From the NCBI RefSeq assembly GCF_037976825.1, contig NZ_CP150269.1, forward strand, positions 5,779,501 through 5,843,500: DNA of 64,000 nt, read 5' to 3'. The notes beneath the pieces are model-generated. The model did no database searches. It saw only the letters and a list, made by a program, of their open reading frames with translations, and was not told the origin of the DNA. The translations under genes were made by a program, and so were the position numbers. Every line of letters begins with the position of its first letter. Within the stretch, counting starts at the first letter, position 1. The DNA comes from Paenibacillus sp. FSL K6-1330 (GTDB taxonomy: Bacteria; Bacillota; Bacilli; Paenibacillales; Paenibacillaceae). Below are positions 45,686-54,177 of the stretch, one piece after another.

Positions 45686-46714
45686 ATGGTGAATCCCAAA
45701 AAAGTGACGATTGAAGATGTCGCCAAACAAGCGGGCGTTGGAATAGCAACCGTGTCCCGAGCCATCAACAACAGCAAGGGAATCAGTCCGAAAACGAAAG
45801 CACGGGTCTTGCAGGTGATCGAAGAAATCGGATTTAGTCCGGATACATCGGCTCAAAGCCTGAAGGTGCGGCAGACGAATCAAATCGCCTTAGCCGTGCC
45901 TGACATTCGAAATGCGATCATCCCAGAAATCGCCTGGTCGGTGGAACAGACCGCCAAGCAGCACGGATATCGAGTCGTTCAGATCAATACAGCCGGGAAT
46001 GCCCGAAACGAGCTTGAAATCGTAAGAGATATCAAGAAGCTGCACGTAGACGGCTTGATTATCATGCCGCTGGCTTATCCGAAAACACTGGGCGACCTGA
46101 TCAACAAATCGAGCCTCCCCGTCTCAATCATTAATTACGGGAAACAGCTGGGAGATGAGTATAGAGCCGATATCGTAGGCCTCGCACGCCAGGAGGGCAG
46201 GCTTGTTATGGAGCATCTGCTGAAAATCGGACGGACCCGCATCGCCTATGCCGGTGCGCCCAAGGATAAAATCGAAGAGCGGTATTGGGCATATGAGCAG
46301 TCGCTGACGCAAGTTGATCCGTCGCTTGTCTATTTCGGGGAGGATTTCTCGTTTGAAACAGGGGTTCGTGCCGCGGACTATTTCCATGGCCTGAAGCATA
46401 TGCCGGACGCCATCTATGCGGTAAACGATATGGTTGCTATCGGCATCGTCAACCGTTTTAAAGAGCTGAAGGTCCGGGTTCCCGATGATGTGGCCGTCGT
46501 CGGCATCGATAACAATGTATGGACCACCGTCACGACGCCTCAGATCAGTTCAGTGTCCATCATGGGCGATGAAGTAGCCCGGCTGGCTACGGAGTTGCTG
46601 CTCAAGCGGCTCCGCGAGCAAAAGTCCGGCCAATACGAACGCGTGCAATTCGAACCGAGGCTCATCGTCAGGGAATCCAGCATGTCCTTTATACGAAATG
46701 CAACAACCGACTAG
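45686..46714 (+). CDS. LacI/GalR family repressor
   Basis: 342 residues: a LacI helix-turn-helix (VTIEDVAKQAGVGIATVSRAINN at 7-29) and a sugar-binding-type effector domain. The ATG at 45686 is used; a TTG at 45680 is a possible alternative. It is divergent from bdhA with two identical operators in between, so it most likely represses bdhA and itself. The effector is unknown. The C-terminal codons run into an 18-bp tandem repeat that contains the stop codon. Confidence 0.9.
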   Translation: MVNPKKVTIEDVAKQAGVGIATVSRAINNSKGISPKTKARVLQVIEEIGFSPDTSAQSLKVRQTNQIALAVPDIRNAIIPEIAWSVEQTAKQHGYRVVQINTAGNARNELEIVRDIKKLHVDGLIIMPLAYPKTLGDLINKSSLPVSIINYGKQLGDEYRADIVGLARQEGRLVMEHLLKIGRTRIAYAGAPKDKIEERYWAYEQSLTQVDPSLVYFGEDFSFETGVRAADYFHGLKHMPDAIYAVNDMVAIGIVNRFKELKVRVPDDVAVVGIDNNVWTTVTTPQISSVSIMGDEVARLATELLLKRLREQKSGQYERVQFEPRLIVRESSMSFIRNATTD

Positions 46715-46748
46715 GATGCAGCAACCGACTAGGATGCAGCAACCGAGG
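46698..46748 (+). repeat. 18-bp tandem repeat across the repressor stop codon
   Basis: Unit ATGCARCAACCGACTAGG occurs twice in full (46698-46715, 46716-46733) and a third time in part (46734-46748). The repressor stop codon TAG lies in unit one, and the other copies repeat it out of the coding region. Probably a replication-slippage duplication. Confidence 0.75.
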
Positions 46749-46755
46749 CCCATAA

Positions 46756-46797
46756 AGAAGAGCCTGGAACATGAAGTCCCAGGCTCTTTCTTTCGAC
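46756..46797. terminator. bidirectional intrinsic terminator
   Basis: AAGAGCCTGG / CCAGGCTCTT stem with T-rich flank on the plus side (TTTCTTTC) and TCTTTATG on the minus side, between the convergent repressor and DinB genes. Confidence 0.75.
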
Positions 46798-46820
46798 TCT
46801 TTAATTGGAATATTGGACGC

Positions 46821-47339
46821 TTAATGACTCAAAGTATACAAGTAATAGCCGTAGTCGGTAGGCGTACCCGGATGTTCGATTTGCCGGAGCATGGCGGTTA
46901 CGTTTCCTCGGTGGTACGACCCGTGATTGACCATATGCTGGATATAATCCAGACAGCTGGCTTTAAAGTCTCCGGACGGATAGACGGTTTCCAGATTCTC
47001 ATGCTCTTCGATGAACAGCCTGAAGCGCACCGCAAGATCGTCCATTAGATGCCCCAATTCTTCGATTCGCTTGCCTTCTGTCTCCGCAACCAGCCGATCG
47101 ATCGAATCCTTGAGATTTTCCAGGTACAAAGGTGACACCTCCGAGACTCCGCCCGCATTAAAAAACGACAGCCAGCCGGAATCAATGACATAGATATGAA
47201 CCATCGCTTCATAAATGGATGGAAAGACACTGACTATCTCCTTGCGGTATACCTCTTCCGAAAGCCCCTGCAAATATTCGCAAACCTTCCGGTTTGCCCA
47301 TACGTGGTAATCATACTGCCGCAATATCCATGTTTTCAA
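46821..47339 (-). CDS. DinB family protein
   Basis: 172 residues of the DinB/YfiT-like four-helix-bundle superfamily: DYHVWANRKV at the start, the first metal histidine in EAMVHIYVIDSGW, and the second pair in HMVNHGSYHRGNV near residue 137. Members are often metal-dependent thiol transferases (bacillithiol/mycothiol) but this one is not assignable. The start is TTG, with AAGGGG upstream. Confidence 0.85.
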   Translation of the reverse strand: MKTWILRQYDYHVWANRKVCEYLQGLSEEVYRKEIVSVFPSIYEAMVHIYVIDSGWLSFFNAGGVSEVSPLYLENLKDSIDRLVAETEGKRIEELGHLMDDLAVRFRLFIEEHENLETVYPSGDFKASCLDYIQHMVNHGSYHRGNVTAMLRQIEHPGTPTDYGYYLYTLSH

Positions 47340-47388
47340 ATCGTCGTTCCCCTTTTCATAGGCGGGGAAGCACGCAGTTTAAGGGCAA

Positions 47389-47439
47389 TTATGCGCTAAT
47401 CCCCATATAAGTTTGCCCGTGAACGATTGTTGTTTTCAT
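47389..47439 (-). pseudogene. 16-codon N-terminal stub, flavodoxin-type oxidoreductase remnant or leader peptide
   Basis: An ATG with a near-perfect ribosome binding site (CAGGAGGCG, seven bases upstream) opens a frame reading MKTTIVHGQTYMGISA and then stops. The first nine residues look like the N-terminus of NAD(P)H-dependent FMN reductase/flavodoxin-like proteins (MKT.I.HGQ). Fifty bases later comes the DinB TTG start. It is probably what is left of such a gene after a deletion; a translated leader is the alternative. Confidence 0.4.
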
Positions 47440-47565
47440 CTCAAACGCCTCCTGAAAATAATCTGATCCTATTCTAGCATACATGTTGCCAAGTAACCGC
47501 GAATAGTCGTATTGCTTTCACAAAAATATATTCATGATCTTGTTATCCCTACCCATTCTAATTCA

Positions 47566-48423
47566 CTAAATTGGCACCGGCACATGCTGCTGCCGATACG
47601 AGGTAGGCGACGTGCGGTAATATTTCGCGAATGCTCTCGAGAACGTGTGGAGGTTGGAATATCCCAGCGAAAAAGCAGCCTCCGTCACGGACACATCGGT
47701 TTCGGTCAGTAGCACCGCTGCCCGCTCCATCCGCAGCTTCATTAAATAATGACTCGGACTGATGCCATACGCCCGGATAAACTCACAATACAGATGCGTC
47801 CGGTGTACGCCGGCATACTCAACAACATCCATAACCGTAATCCCCTCCATGTAATGGGAATCCATATAAAATACGCTTTGCTCGAGCCAGTTCGATTTGC
47901 TCCCTTTTCTGACCGTGGCGGCAGCCAGCAGCTCAAACAGCTGATATAACCATTTCTGTCGTCCAAATTCGTTGCCAACGGTGTCGTCATCCACGCACCC
48001 GTATATTTGATTCAGCACCGCCTGCAGCTCCCCCTTCATCCCGGCAAACATAAAGGGCTTGCGCGGAGATAACCCGATCCGGGTCAACGCATTGTCGGTT
48101 AATTCACCATCCAGGACGACCCACTGCGTGCGCAGCGTCGGCTCCGAATGGGGGTTCGGTTCCCAGTAACTGAACCTCGTATGAGGGAACAGGCAAAAGA
48201 CATCCCCTTCCGACAAGGTAACTTCCTCATCCCCATAAGCCAGTGTGATTTTTCCGTTTAGAACAAAATGCAGCGCATAGTTTTCGGATACTTTGGGGCC
48301 CACGTAATAATGGGGCTTCGCCATGCTGCGGCCTGTACGGAGAATCCAAATTCCGCCCTTTCTTTCCATCTCCGAAGGTATGCAGTACTTCATTTCGGCA
48401 TATTCGAAGGCCATCCCCTTCAC
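47566..48423 (-). CDS. AraC family regulator with cupin-type N-terminus
   Basis: 285 residues: an N-terminal sugar/cupin-like sensing domain (about 20-150, LHFVLNGKITLAYGDEEVTLSEGDVF) and a C-terminal AraC DNA-binding domain (ITVMDVVEYAGVHRTHLYCEFIRAYGISPSHYL, then VTEAAFSLGYSNLHTFSRAFAKYY). The GTG at 48423 is chosen because AGGGAGGG lies seven bases upstream; the ORF is open to 48522. No neighbouring target gene is obvious. Confidence 0.87.
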   Translation of the reverse strand: MKGMAFEYAEMKYCIPSEMERKGGIWILRTGRSMAKPHYYVGPKVSENYALHFVLNGKITLAYGDEEVTLSEGDVFCLFPHTRFSYWEPNPHSEPTLRTQWVVLDGELTDNALTRIGLSPRKPFMFAGMKGELQAVLNQIYGCVDDDTVGNEFGRQKWLYQLFELLAAATVRKGSKSNWLEQSVFYMDSHYMEGITVMDVVEYAGVHRTHLYCEFIRAYGISPSHYLMKLRMERAAVLLTETDVSVTEAAFSLGYSNLHTFSRAFAKYYRTSPTSYRQQHVPVPI

Positions 48424-48510
48424 ATGAAATCCCTCCCTCACAAAAAAGAATGTTTCCTGCTGCCGCAGAGTCCTGGTATTGTTGCGCCTGACTTTATCAG
48501 ATAAAAAACA

Positions 48511-48542
48511 ACAAAAAGACACAGCCCCATAGCTGTGCCTCC
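48511..48542 (-). terminator. intrinsic terminator of the tetR-hydrolase operon
   Basis: On the minus strand GGCACAGC / GCTGTGTC forms the stem, followed by T5 and a second T6 run. Confidence 0.75.
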
Positions 48543-48667
48543 AGTGATCTGGTCGACAAACCTTCGTACTTATCTATCCCCTGCTCCCTTATTGTCCCTG
48601 CAGCTGATCCAGTTGCTCAAGCTGGCTTGGCTATCCGCCTGTATCAACGGCAGCCCTGTACAGAGAC

Positions 48668-49765
48668 TCACTTGCCATTCGCCGTAACATTCGTTCGCTC
48701 CAAAATATCAAATAAGGCCTCGTTGAATTTCCCCTTCCGCTCCAGCATGGGAACATGGCCCGCTTCCGGAATGGAGTAAAAGAGCTTGAGCGGGGCTTTG
48801 ATCGTCGAAAAAAATTGCTGTGCCAGCGGATAGGGGGTTTGCCAGTCCCGCTCTCCATGAATATAAAAGACTGGAATATCAAATGCAGCCCCCATAGACG
48901 ACAGATCGAACGATTCCCATAAATATTCCCAAATAGGGCGCTGTCCTTCGCCAAATGCTCCGGAGATGAAAAAATATCTCATATCCTTAAGCGTATAAAA
49001 TGGTGAACCTAAAGCATTGAGGATAAGCTCTGTTGTTGGACCAGCCGATAACTTATATTTTCTTTGGAATTTTCGAACCTTCATAAGGTTCCTGATCATG
49101 CCGTCATCGAATGCTGGCGGAGGATAAGGCTTCAAACGAAGAAGATCCCGATAATCGTTGTCGTTCCCGGCCATTTTCGCCGCTTCCAGTACTTTTTCAT
49201 AGCCGACGCGTTCATTGTCCATCATATTCACAACCTGCCCAACGCCGATATAAGCCTGCACAAGCTCCGGATATTGTTTGCTGAACAGGCTACCTAACAC
49301 TGAGCCCCAGGAATGCCCCAAAATGATAATCTTCTCTTTGTGATACTTTTCTTTCAAATAGTTCACAATTTCATATGTATCCTGAACGATACGGTCAACC
49401 GTAACTGTTGGGGCAACTTGTTTCGGATCATTATTAAAATAGGTTTTGCCGCTGTTTCTTTGATCCCAATGTACGATCGTAACATGCTTCTCCCACGGGA
49501 TCTGAAACTCTTGGGCAAACGGCAATATAGGCTCTCCTGGACCGCCGTGCAAAAACAGCATCACTGGATTATTCATGTCCTCGCCCCGATGATGCAAATA
49601 TTGCGAAATGCCGCCGATGGTTACGAATTCTCTGCAATCAATGCCATTACTCATGGGATTGATCCGAATTTGATGTGCAATCTTCTTTTTCTTGTACTGG
49701 GCAAACATAACGAAGCTGACGGTGAATAAGAGCAACCCGGCTAATACGATCCATATAACGCTCAT
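48668..49765 (-). CDS. alpha/beta hydrolase, proline-iminopeptidase-like
   Basis: 365 residues. One N-terminal transmembrane helix (3-24) anchors it, with the body probably outside. The fold shows LHGGPGEPIL (oxyanion) near residue 73, HWDQRNSGKT, the nucleophile elbow GHSWGS near 150, an Asp region YIHGERDWQTPY, and the histidine in PEAGHVPM. ATG at 49765 with CGGAGG five bases upstream, overlapping the stop of a tiny upstream ORF. Part of a tetR operon. The substrate is unknown. Confidence 0.87.
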   Translation of the reverse strand: MSVIWIVLAGLLLFTVSFVMFAQYKKKKIAHQIRINPMSNGIDCREFVTIGGISQYLHHRGEDMNNPVMLFLHGGPGEPILPFAQEFQIPWEKHVTIVHWDQRNSGKTYFNNDPKQVAPTVTVDRIVQDTYEIVNYLKEKYHKEKIIILGHSWGSVLGSLFSKQYPELVQAYIGVGQVVNMMDNERVGYEKVLEAAKMAGNDNDYRDLLRLKPYPPPAFDDGMIRNLMKVRKFQRKYKLSAGPTTELILNALGSPFYTLKDMRYFFISGAFGEGQRPIWEYLWESFDLSSMGAAFDIPVFYIHGERDWQTPYPLAQQFFSTIKAPLKLFYSIPEAGHVPMLERKGKFNEALFDILERTNVTANGK

Positions 49766-49863
49766 CGTGTCCTCCGGTAAACGTTAGGACCTGGGTTACG
49801 CAGAGCAGAGCCATTAGGGGCAATCCCATACAACGGTTTGTATTTCTCCAAGGATTCTCTCAT
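49762..49863 (-). CDS. 33-codon ORF linking tetR and the hydrolase gene
   Basis: Its ATG overlaps the tetR stop (ATGA), and its own TGA overlaps the hydrolase ATG (ATGA), so all three frames are chained without a gap. GGAGGAG lies seven bases before the ATG. The product begins MRESLEKYKPLYG and ends NVYRRTR; it is basic and Pro/Asn-containing, with no membrane helix and no recognised family. It could be a genuine small protein or a translational-coupling ORF. Confidence 0.5.
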   Translation of the reverse strand: MRESLEKYKPLYGIAPNGSALRNPGPNVYRRTR

Positions 49864-50453
49864 TGCTCGGCTCCTCCCGTCATATAGTCGGCAATGGCAT
49901 GGACGAGTAAATCCAAGGCCTTCTCTCTTCCCCGCTCACCAAAAGACATATCTGTCGACCCAACAAAATGGAGTGCATTCATTAAATAGGCAAGCACATC
50001 CATTTCGCATCTCGATTCGTCAATGCCGCAAAGCGACAGCGTCCTGCTAAAATAGTTGTTTGATTTTGACGCTTCCCGGTCCGCCACCTCAGCTGGGAGC
50101 TTACGAAGCAGCAGCTCTATATCCGATGGGGAAACGTAGAGCACGATACTGTCAGCCGCCAGATAAATTTCCTTTAATACTTTTACAAGCCTTTCATTCA
50201 AATTTGCGTTTTCAGATAATACGGCCTCCACTCTCTCAAACATTCTGCTCTCGCTCTTTTTGATAATCGAATAGAGAAGTTCTTCTTTGGAATTGTAGTA
50301 CGAGTAAAAGGAACCTTTGCCGATATGGGTCGCACTGGTGATATCCTCTACTGTAATCCGCTTTACGCCTTTCTTGCGAATCAGTTCAATCCCTTGTGTA
50401 AACATCGCTTCTCTCACCATATCTTTTTCATGTTCGGTGACAATCTTAGGCAT
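49860..50453 (-). CDS. TetR family repressor
   Basis: 197 residues with an N-terminal TetR helix-turn-helix (GVKRITVEDITSATHIGKGSFYSYYNSKEELLY at 29-61) and an all-helical ligand domain. GGAGAGGG precedes the ATG. It heads an operon with a tiny ORF and an alpha/beta hydrolase and probably represses that operon through the palindrome at 50471-50495. Confidence 0.9.
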   Translation of the reverse strand: MPKIVTEHEKDMVREAMFTQGIELIRKKGVKRITVEDITSATHIGKGSFYSYYNSKEELLYSIIKKSESRMFERVEAVLSENANLNERLVKVLKEIYLAADSIVLYVSPSDIELLLRKLPAEVADREASKSNNYFSRTLSLCGIDESRCEMDVLAYLMNALHFVGSTDMSFGERGREKALDLLVHAIADYMTGGAEQ

Positions 50454-50470
50454 AATCCCTCTCCTTTTAA

Positions 50471-50495
50471 TGACTATAAATACATTGTACAGTCA
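50471..50495. promoter_or_regulatory. candidate TetR operator
   Basis: An imperfect 25-bp inverted repeat whose arms begin TGACTATAAA and, on the other strand, TGACTGTACA (8 of 10 identical). It lies 18 bases before the tetR start and contains a TTGACT -35-like element. Confidence 0.55.
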
Positions 50496-50665
50496 ATAAA
50501 AATATAATAATCCTTTTTCCTGTTTCTTACAAGATGTTTTATTTTTGCTGAATAGTGTTTCGCTAGTGGAGAAAAAACAGGAGAATAGATAAGGAGAGTT
50601 CAAAGGCATATATGTGCTACACCGCTTTATCACCGGAACCCGCATCAGACGCAGGCTCTTCCGCT

Positions 50666-51517
50666 TTACACGTTCCCAGTGGCTACCGGATTGTCCATGT
50701 AGCTGATCCAATCGCTCCAGCTGCCTGCGTACAGCTTCACCTTGCGGTATCCGGCTTCCTGCAACGCCAGGACGTTCGGACAAGCCGACAACCCCGAGCC
50801 GCAGTAGACTATTACTTCATCCTCGGGAGATATTCCAGCAAAACGTTCCCGCTGCCGCTCTGCTCCCTTCAGTGTCCCGTCTTCATTCATCCCGTCCTTC
50901 CAAAAAGCATGCACCGCTCCCGGAATATGTCCGGCCACCGGATCCAGCGGCGCGGTTTCTCCCGTGAACTGCTTCCAGTCCCGTGAATCGAGCAGGGTCA
51001 CGCCGGCTGCGCCAAGCTTCACCCTCACCTCGTTCACATCAGCCAGCCAGTCCTGCTGGACATTTGTCTGGAAAGAACGCGGCGTCACTTCACTTTCCTC
51101 CGAAGTAAGCGGATATCCGGCTGCTTTCCAGCTTGCGAACCCTCCATCCAATATATATGCCGACCCGTGGCCCAAGTATTTCAAAATCCACCATAACCGC
51201 GCTCCTTCCGGGCGGAGGTCACCGTCATAGACAACGACAGGCGTATTTGCATCGATCCCCAGCTTGCCGAGTCGCCGCGCCAGCTCCTCCGGATGCGGGA
51301 GCGGACTCCGGCCGCCATGCTCGCTTGGCAGATCCATCAGATGCTTTTTCAAATCAACGAATACCGCACCAGGCACATGCTCACGCTGGTAAGCCTCAAA
51401 GCCGTAACCCGCATCACCCGGGCTGAATCGGACATCTGCGATAACCAGCTGACCCGGTTTCGACTCCAACTGTTCCAGCACCCATTCCTTGCTTACGAGA
51501 TTTGACAATAACTCCAC
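50666..51517 (-). CDS. sulfurtransferase, tandem rhodanese, in the sulfur operon
   Basis: 283 residues with two rhodanese domains; the active loop is CGSGLSA with Cys239. Last gene of the organosulfur block, 27 bases after the SsuB-like ATPase gene, which suggests it handles sulfane sulfur or mercaptopyruvate derived from the imported substrate. Paralogue of the rhodanese at 7592-8428, but with LSA in place of VTA in the active loop, which may shift substrate preference. Confidence 0.9.
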   Translation of the reverse strand: MELLSNLVSKEWVLEQLESKPGQLVIADVRFSPGDAGYGFEAYQREHVPGAVFVDLKKHLMDLPSEHGGRSPLPHPEELARRLGKLGIDANTPVVVYDGDLRPEGARLWWILKYLGHGSAYILDGGFASWKAAGYPLTSEESEVTPRSFQTNVQQDWLADVNEVRVKLGAAGVTLLDSRDWKQFTGETAPLDPVAGHIPGAVHAFWKDGMNEDGTLKGAERQRERFAGISPEDEVIVYCGSGLSACPNVLALQEAGYRKVKLYAGSWSDWISYMDNPVATGNV

Positions 51518-51544
51518 GTCCCTTCTGTTTTCAAGCGGCTGTTC

Positions 51545-52318
51545 TTAAATCGTAAATTCCAAATCCTCTTCTGTCTTCACGTCATAAATCGCCGAGTAGA
51601 TATCGTTCTGAATCTTCAGCAGACTGGCATCCTCCCGCTTGCGCGGACGCTCATAGGGAACGTCGAAAATATGGTGAATACGCCCAGGACGCGGAGATAA
51701 CAGGACGACTCGGTCTGCGAGAAAGACGGCTTCGGATACATCATGGGTAACAAACACCACCGTTTTCTTCTCCTCCTGCCATATGCGGAGCAGATCCTGC
51801 TGTAGCTGGAGCCGGGTAAGATGGTCCACCGCGCCGAAAGGCTCGTCCATCAGGAGGATGTTGGGACTATTCACAAGCGCCCGTGCGATCCCGGCGCGCT
51901 GCCGCATGCCTCCCGACAGATGATGGGGATATTTGGAACCGAATCCCTGCAGACCGACCATATTCAAATATTTGTCTACGAGCGCTTGCCGCTCTGCTTT
52001 TTTCATGCCGCCGAGCTCCAGCCCAAGGCCGACGTTCTGCGAGATCGTACGCCATGGATACAAGGATGCATCCTGGAATACAACCCCCGAGCTCCGGGTG
52101 GGTCCCTTAATCTTCGCGTCATCCAGCCAAATCTCGCCTTCCGTTGGGAGCTGCAACCCCGCCAGCAGTTCGAGCAGCGTGCTTTTGCCGCAGCCGCTCG
52201 GCCCAAGGATGCACAGGAATTCGCCATCTCGGACTTGCATGCTTATATCTTGAAGCGTGATCGTAGGAAGATCACCGTCATATACCATCGAGACATTTTT
52301 CACCGTAAAGCCAGACAT
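51545..52318 (-). CDS. ABC transporter ATPase, SsuB/TauB-type
   Basis: About 257 residues: Walker A GPSGCGKST, Q-loop VVFQDASLYPW, signature LSGGMRQR, Walker B NILLMDEPFGAVD, H-loop VTHD. Energises import of a sulfonate-type compound with the two genes upstream. The ATG at 52318 is preferred, with GGAGGAG five bases upstream; the frame is open to 52336. Confidence 0.9.
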   Translation of the reverse strand: MSGFTVKNVSMVYDGDLPTITLQDISMQVRDGEFLCILGPSGCGKSTLLELLAGLQLPTEGEIWLDDAKIKGPTRSSGVVFQDASLYPWRTISQNVGLGLELGGMKKAERQALVDKYLNMVGLQGFGSKYPHHLSGGMRQRAGIARALVNSPNILLMDEPFGAVDHLTRLQLQQDLLRIWQEEKKTVVFVTHDVSEAVFLADRVVLLSPRPGRIHHIFDVPYERPRKREDASLLKIQNDIYSAIYDVKTEEDLEFTI

Positions 52319-52339
52319 ATGAACTCCTCCTGCCACACT

Positions 52340-53356
52340 TTATTTTTTCGGAATAAACCGTAGGTCCAGAATGTCCTCCACCTTGTAGATCTCATCCTGG
52401 AAGCCCAATTCCTTTTGGATCTGCTGGGTGTCATTCAGCGCGTTGATGTCCACATCCGGGTTGTTCTCCCATAGAACTTCTTCGCGCTCCAGCGCCAGAT
52501 CCAGCACCTCGGGATCGATCTCGATGTTCTTCAGATAGTAAGCCTTATACTCGTCCGGATGACTCTTCGCATATTCTTGCGATTTAAAATAGGCCCGCAG
52601 CAGCTTCTCGACCAATTCCGGCTTCTCGTTCAGAATCCCCTCACGCGCCGCCAGCACCCCGGTGTGGAAGGTCGGTAGGTAATCCCAGCCTGTAGCAATG
52701 ATATTTCCTTTTCCCTGCTTCTCCGCGAGAGAAGCGAACGGCTCATGGATGATCGTGGCGTCAACCTGTCCTGTTTCCAGACTCGCGTATGCCGCCTGAT
52801 GCGTACTGTTAGCAATGAAGGTCACATCCTCCGGCTTCAATCCATGCTCCTTCAGGATGACCTGTGTATATACCTCCAGCCCGCTGCCAAACACAGCGAT
52901 GCCTACCTTCTTGCCCTTCAGGTCTTCCACCGTCTTGATCTCCGGCGAGGCAATCAGGTAGAATGGGCCTTTGGTCCGGAACATGGAGGAGACAATTTTG
53001 ACGGGGGCGCCCTTGCCCGCAGCTACAATCGCTGTCGTTGTGGCTACGTCGACCACATCGATGTCTTTGCTAGTCAGGCCGGCAATTGGGTCCTTGGTGG
53101 TAATAAACTCGACGTCGAGTCCTTCTTCCTCGAAGAATCCCTTCTCCGCCCCGAAGGACACCGCCAATCCGCTGGCACCGCTAAGCGGTGCGTATCGGAT
53201 CTTCTCCAGCTGGTTTCCCGCAGCGTTTTCTCCGCCCACTGTGGACGGAGCTGCTCCCTTGCCGCTATCCGTGCCGCTTGCGCAGCCGGCCGTCATGGCG
53301 ATCAGCCATATCGTTGCAAATGCAATCATGTATGAACGTATTCCTCTTCTGGTCAT
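52340..53356 (-). CDS. SsuA/TauA-like substrate-binding lipoprotein
   Basis: 338 residues with lipobox TAGC (Cys25) and an NMT1/SsuA-type fold: IRYAPLSGASGLAVSFGAEKGFFEEEGLDVEFI, then VDVATTTAIVAAGKGAPVKIV and DLKGKKVGI. It binds the imported ligand outside the membrane; neighbours suggest an aliphatic sulfonate or related organosulfur compound. Confidence 0.88.
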   Translation of the reverse strand: MTRRGIRSYMIAFATIWLIAMTAGCASGTDSGKGAAPSTVGGENAAGNQLEKIRYAPLSGASGLAVSFGAEKGFFEEEGLDVEFITTKDPIAGLTSKDIDVVDVATTTAIVAAGKGAPVKIVSSMFRTKGPFYLIASPEIKTVEDLKGKKVGIAVFGSGLEVYTQVILKEHGLKPEDVTFIANSTHQAAYASLETGQVDATIIHEPFASLAEKQGKGNIIATGWDYLPTFHTGVLAAREGILNEKPELVEKLLRAYFKSQEYAKSHPDEYKAYYLKNIEIDPEVLDLALEREEVLWENNPDVDINALNDTQQIQKELGFQDEIYKVEDILDLRFIPKK

Positions 53357-53395
53357 ATGGATCTCTCCTCTGTAAGTGACGCTTTTTCCAATGGT

Positions 53396-54172
53396 CTATG
53401 ATGATTTCCATTTCAAAAACACATTGCGTTCCAACAAATCGATTAATGAAATAATAAGTACGGATACGACGGTAACCAGCGCTACAATAGCAAAGGCCTG
53501 CGCGGTATTATACAGCGATGTTGCCTTCACGAGAATATTTCCAAGACCATCCTTCGACGCCAGCATCTCCCCAAACAGAGCCCCGACCAGTCCGGTTGCA
53601 GCCGATAGGCGCAGACCCGCAAAAATGGTCGGCGCAGCCGATGGCAAAATCACCTTCATGATGGTCTGGTACTGCGTGGCCTCGAATACTTGGGCGACCT
53701 TCAGATGGTTGTGCGCCGTCTGCTTAATCCCGGTCATCGTATTGACCGTGATCGTAAAGAAACAGAATAGGAACACAATCGATATTTTATGCGTGATCCC
53801 GATCCCGAGCCAGAGGGCGAGCAGCGGCACAATCGTCACCTTTGGAATCGCCATCAGCGCCGAAAGATAGGGCCTGAAGAACTGCTCCGCCCAAGGAATC
53901 AGCACCAGAGCCATGCCCACGGCCAGGCCTCCAAGTGCCGCAATTCCATAGCCCGCAACGAATTCGGCCAGCGTGACGTACAGATGCTTCCAAATCTCCC
54001 CTTCACCGAACAGTTTGAACAGCTCTTGGAATACCTTGGAGGGCGCAGGCAGATACAAGCTGCTGACGGTCTCCGTGCGAACCAGAAGCTCGCAGATGCC
54101 CAGTATGATCAGCAGCAAAATCGCTTGCCCCGCCCAGATGCCGCGAAATTTCTTGGCTTTCCTCGTTCCCAT
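53396..54172 (-). CDS. SsuC-like ABC transporter permease
   Basis: About 258 residues with six transmembrane helices and the EAA-type coupling loop (FEATQYQTIMKVILPSAAPTIFAGLRLS). ATG at 54172 with AAGGGGTG upstream; a GTG at 54181 would instead overlap the stop of the preceding monooxygenase. Pairs with the SsuA/SsuB-like genes downstream. Confidence 0.88.
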   Translation of the reverse strand: MGTRKAKKFRGIWAGQAILLLIILGICELLVRTETVSSLYLPAPSKVFQELFKLFGEGEIWKHLYVTLAEFVAGYGIAALGGLAVGMALVLIPWAEQFFRPYLSALMAIPKVTIVPLLALWLGIGITHKISIVFLFCFFTITVNTMTGIKQTAHNHLKVAQVFEATQYQTIMKVILPSAAPTIFAGLRLSAATGLVGALFGEMLASKDGLGNILVKATSLYNTAQAFAIVALVTVVSVLIISLIDLLERNVFLKWKSS

Positions 54173-54177
54173 CAGGC

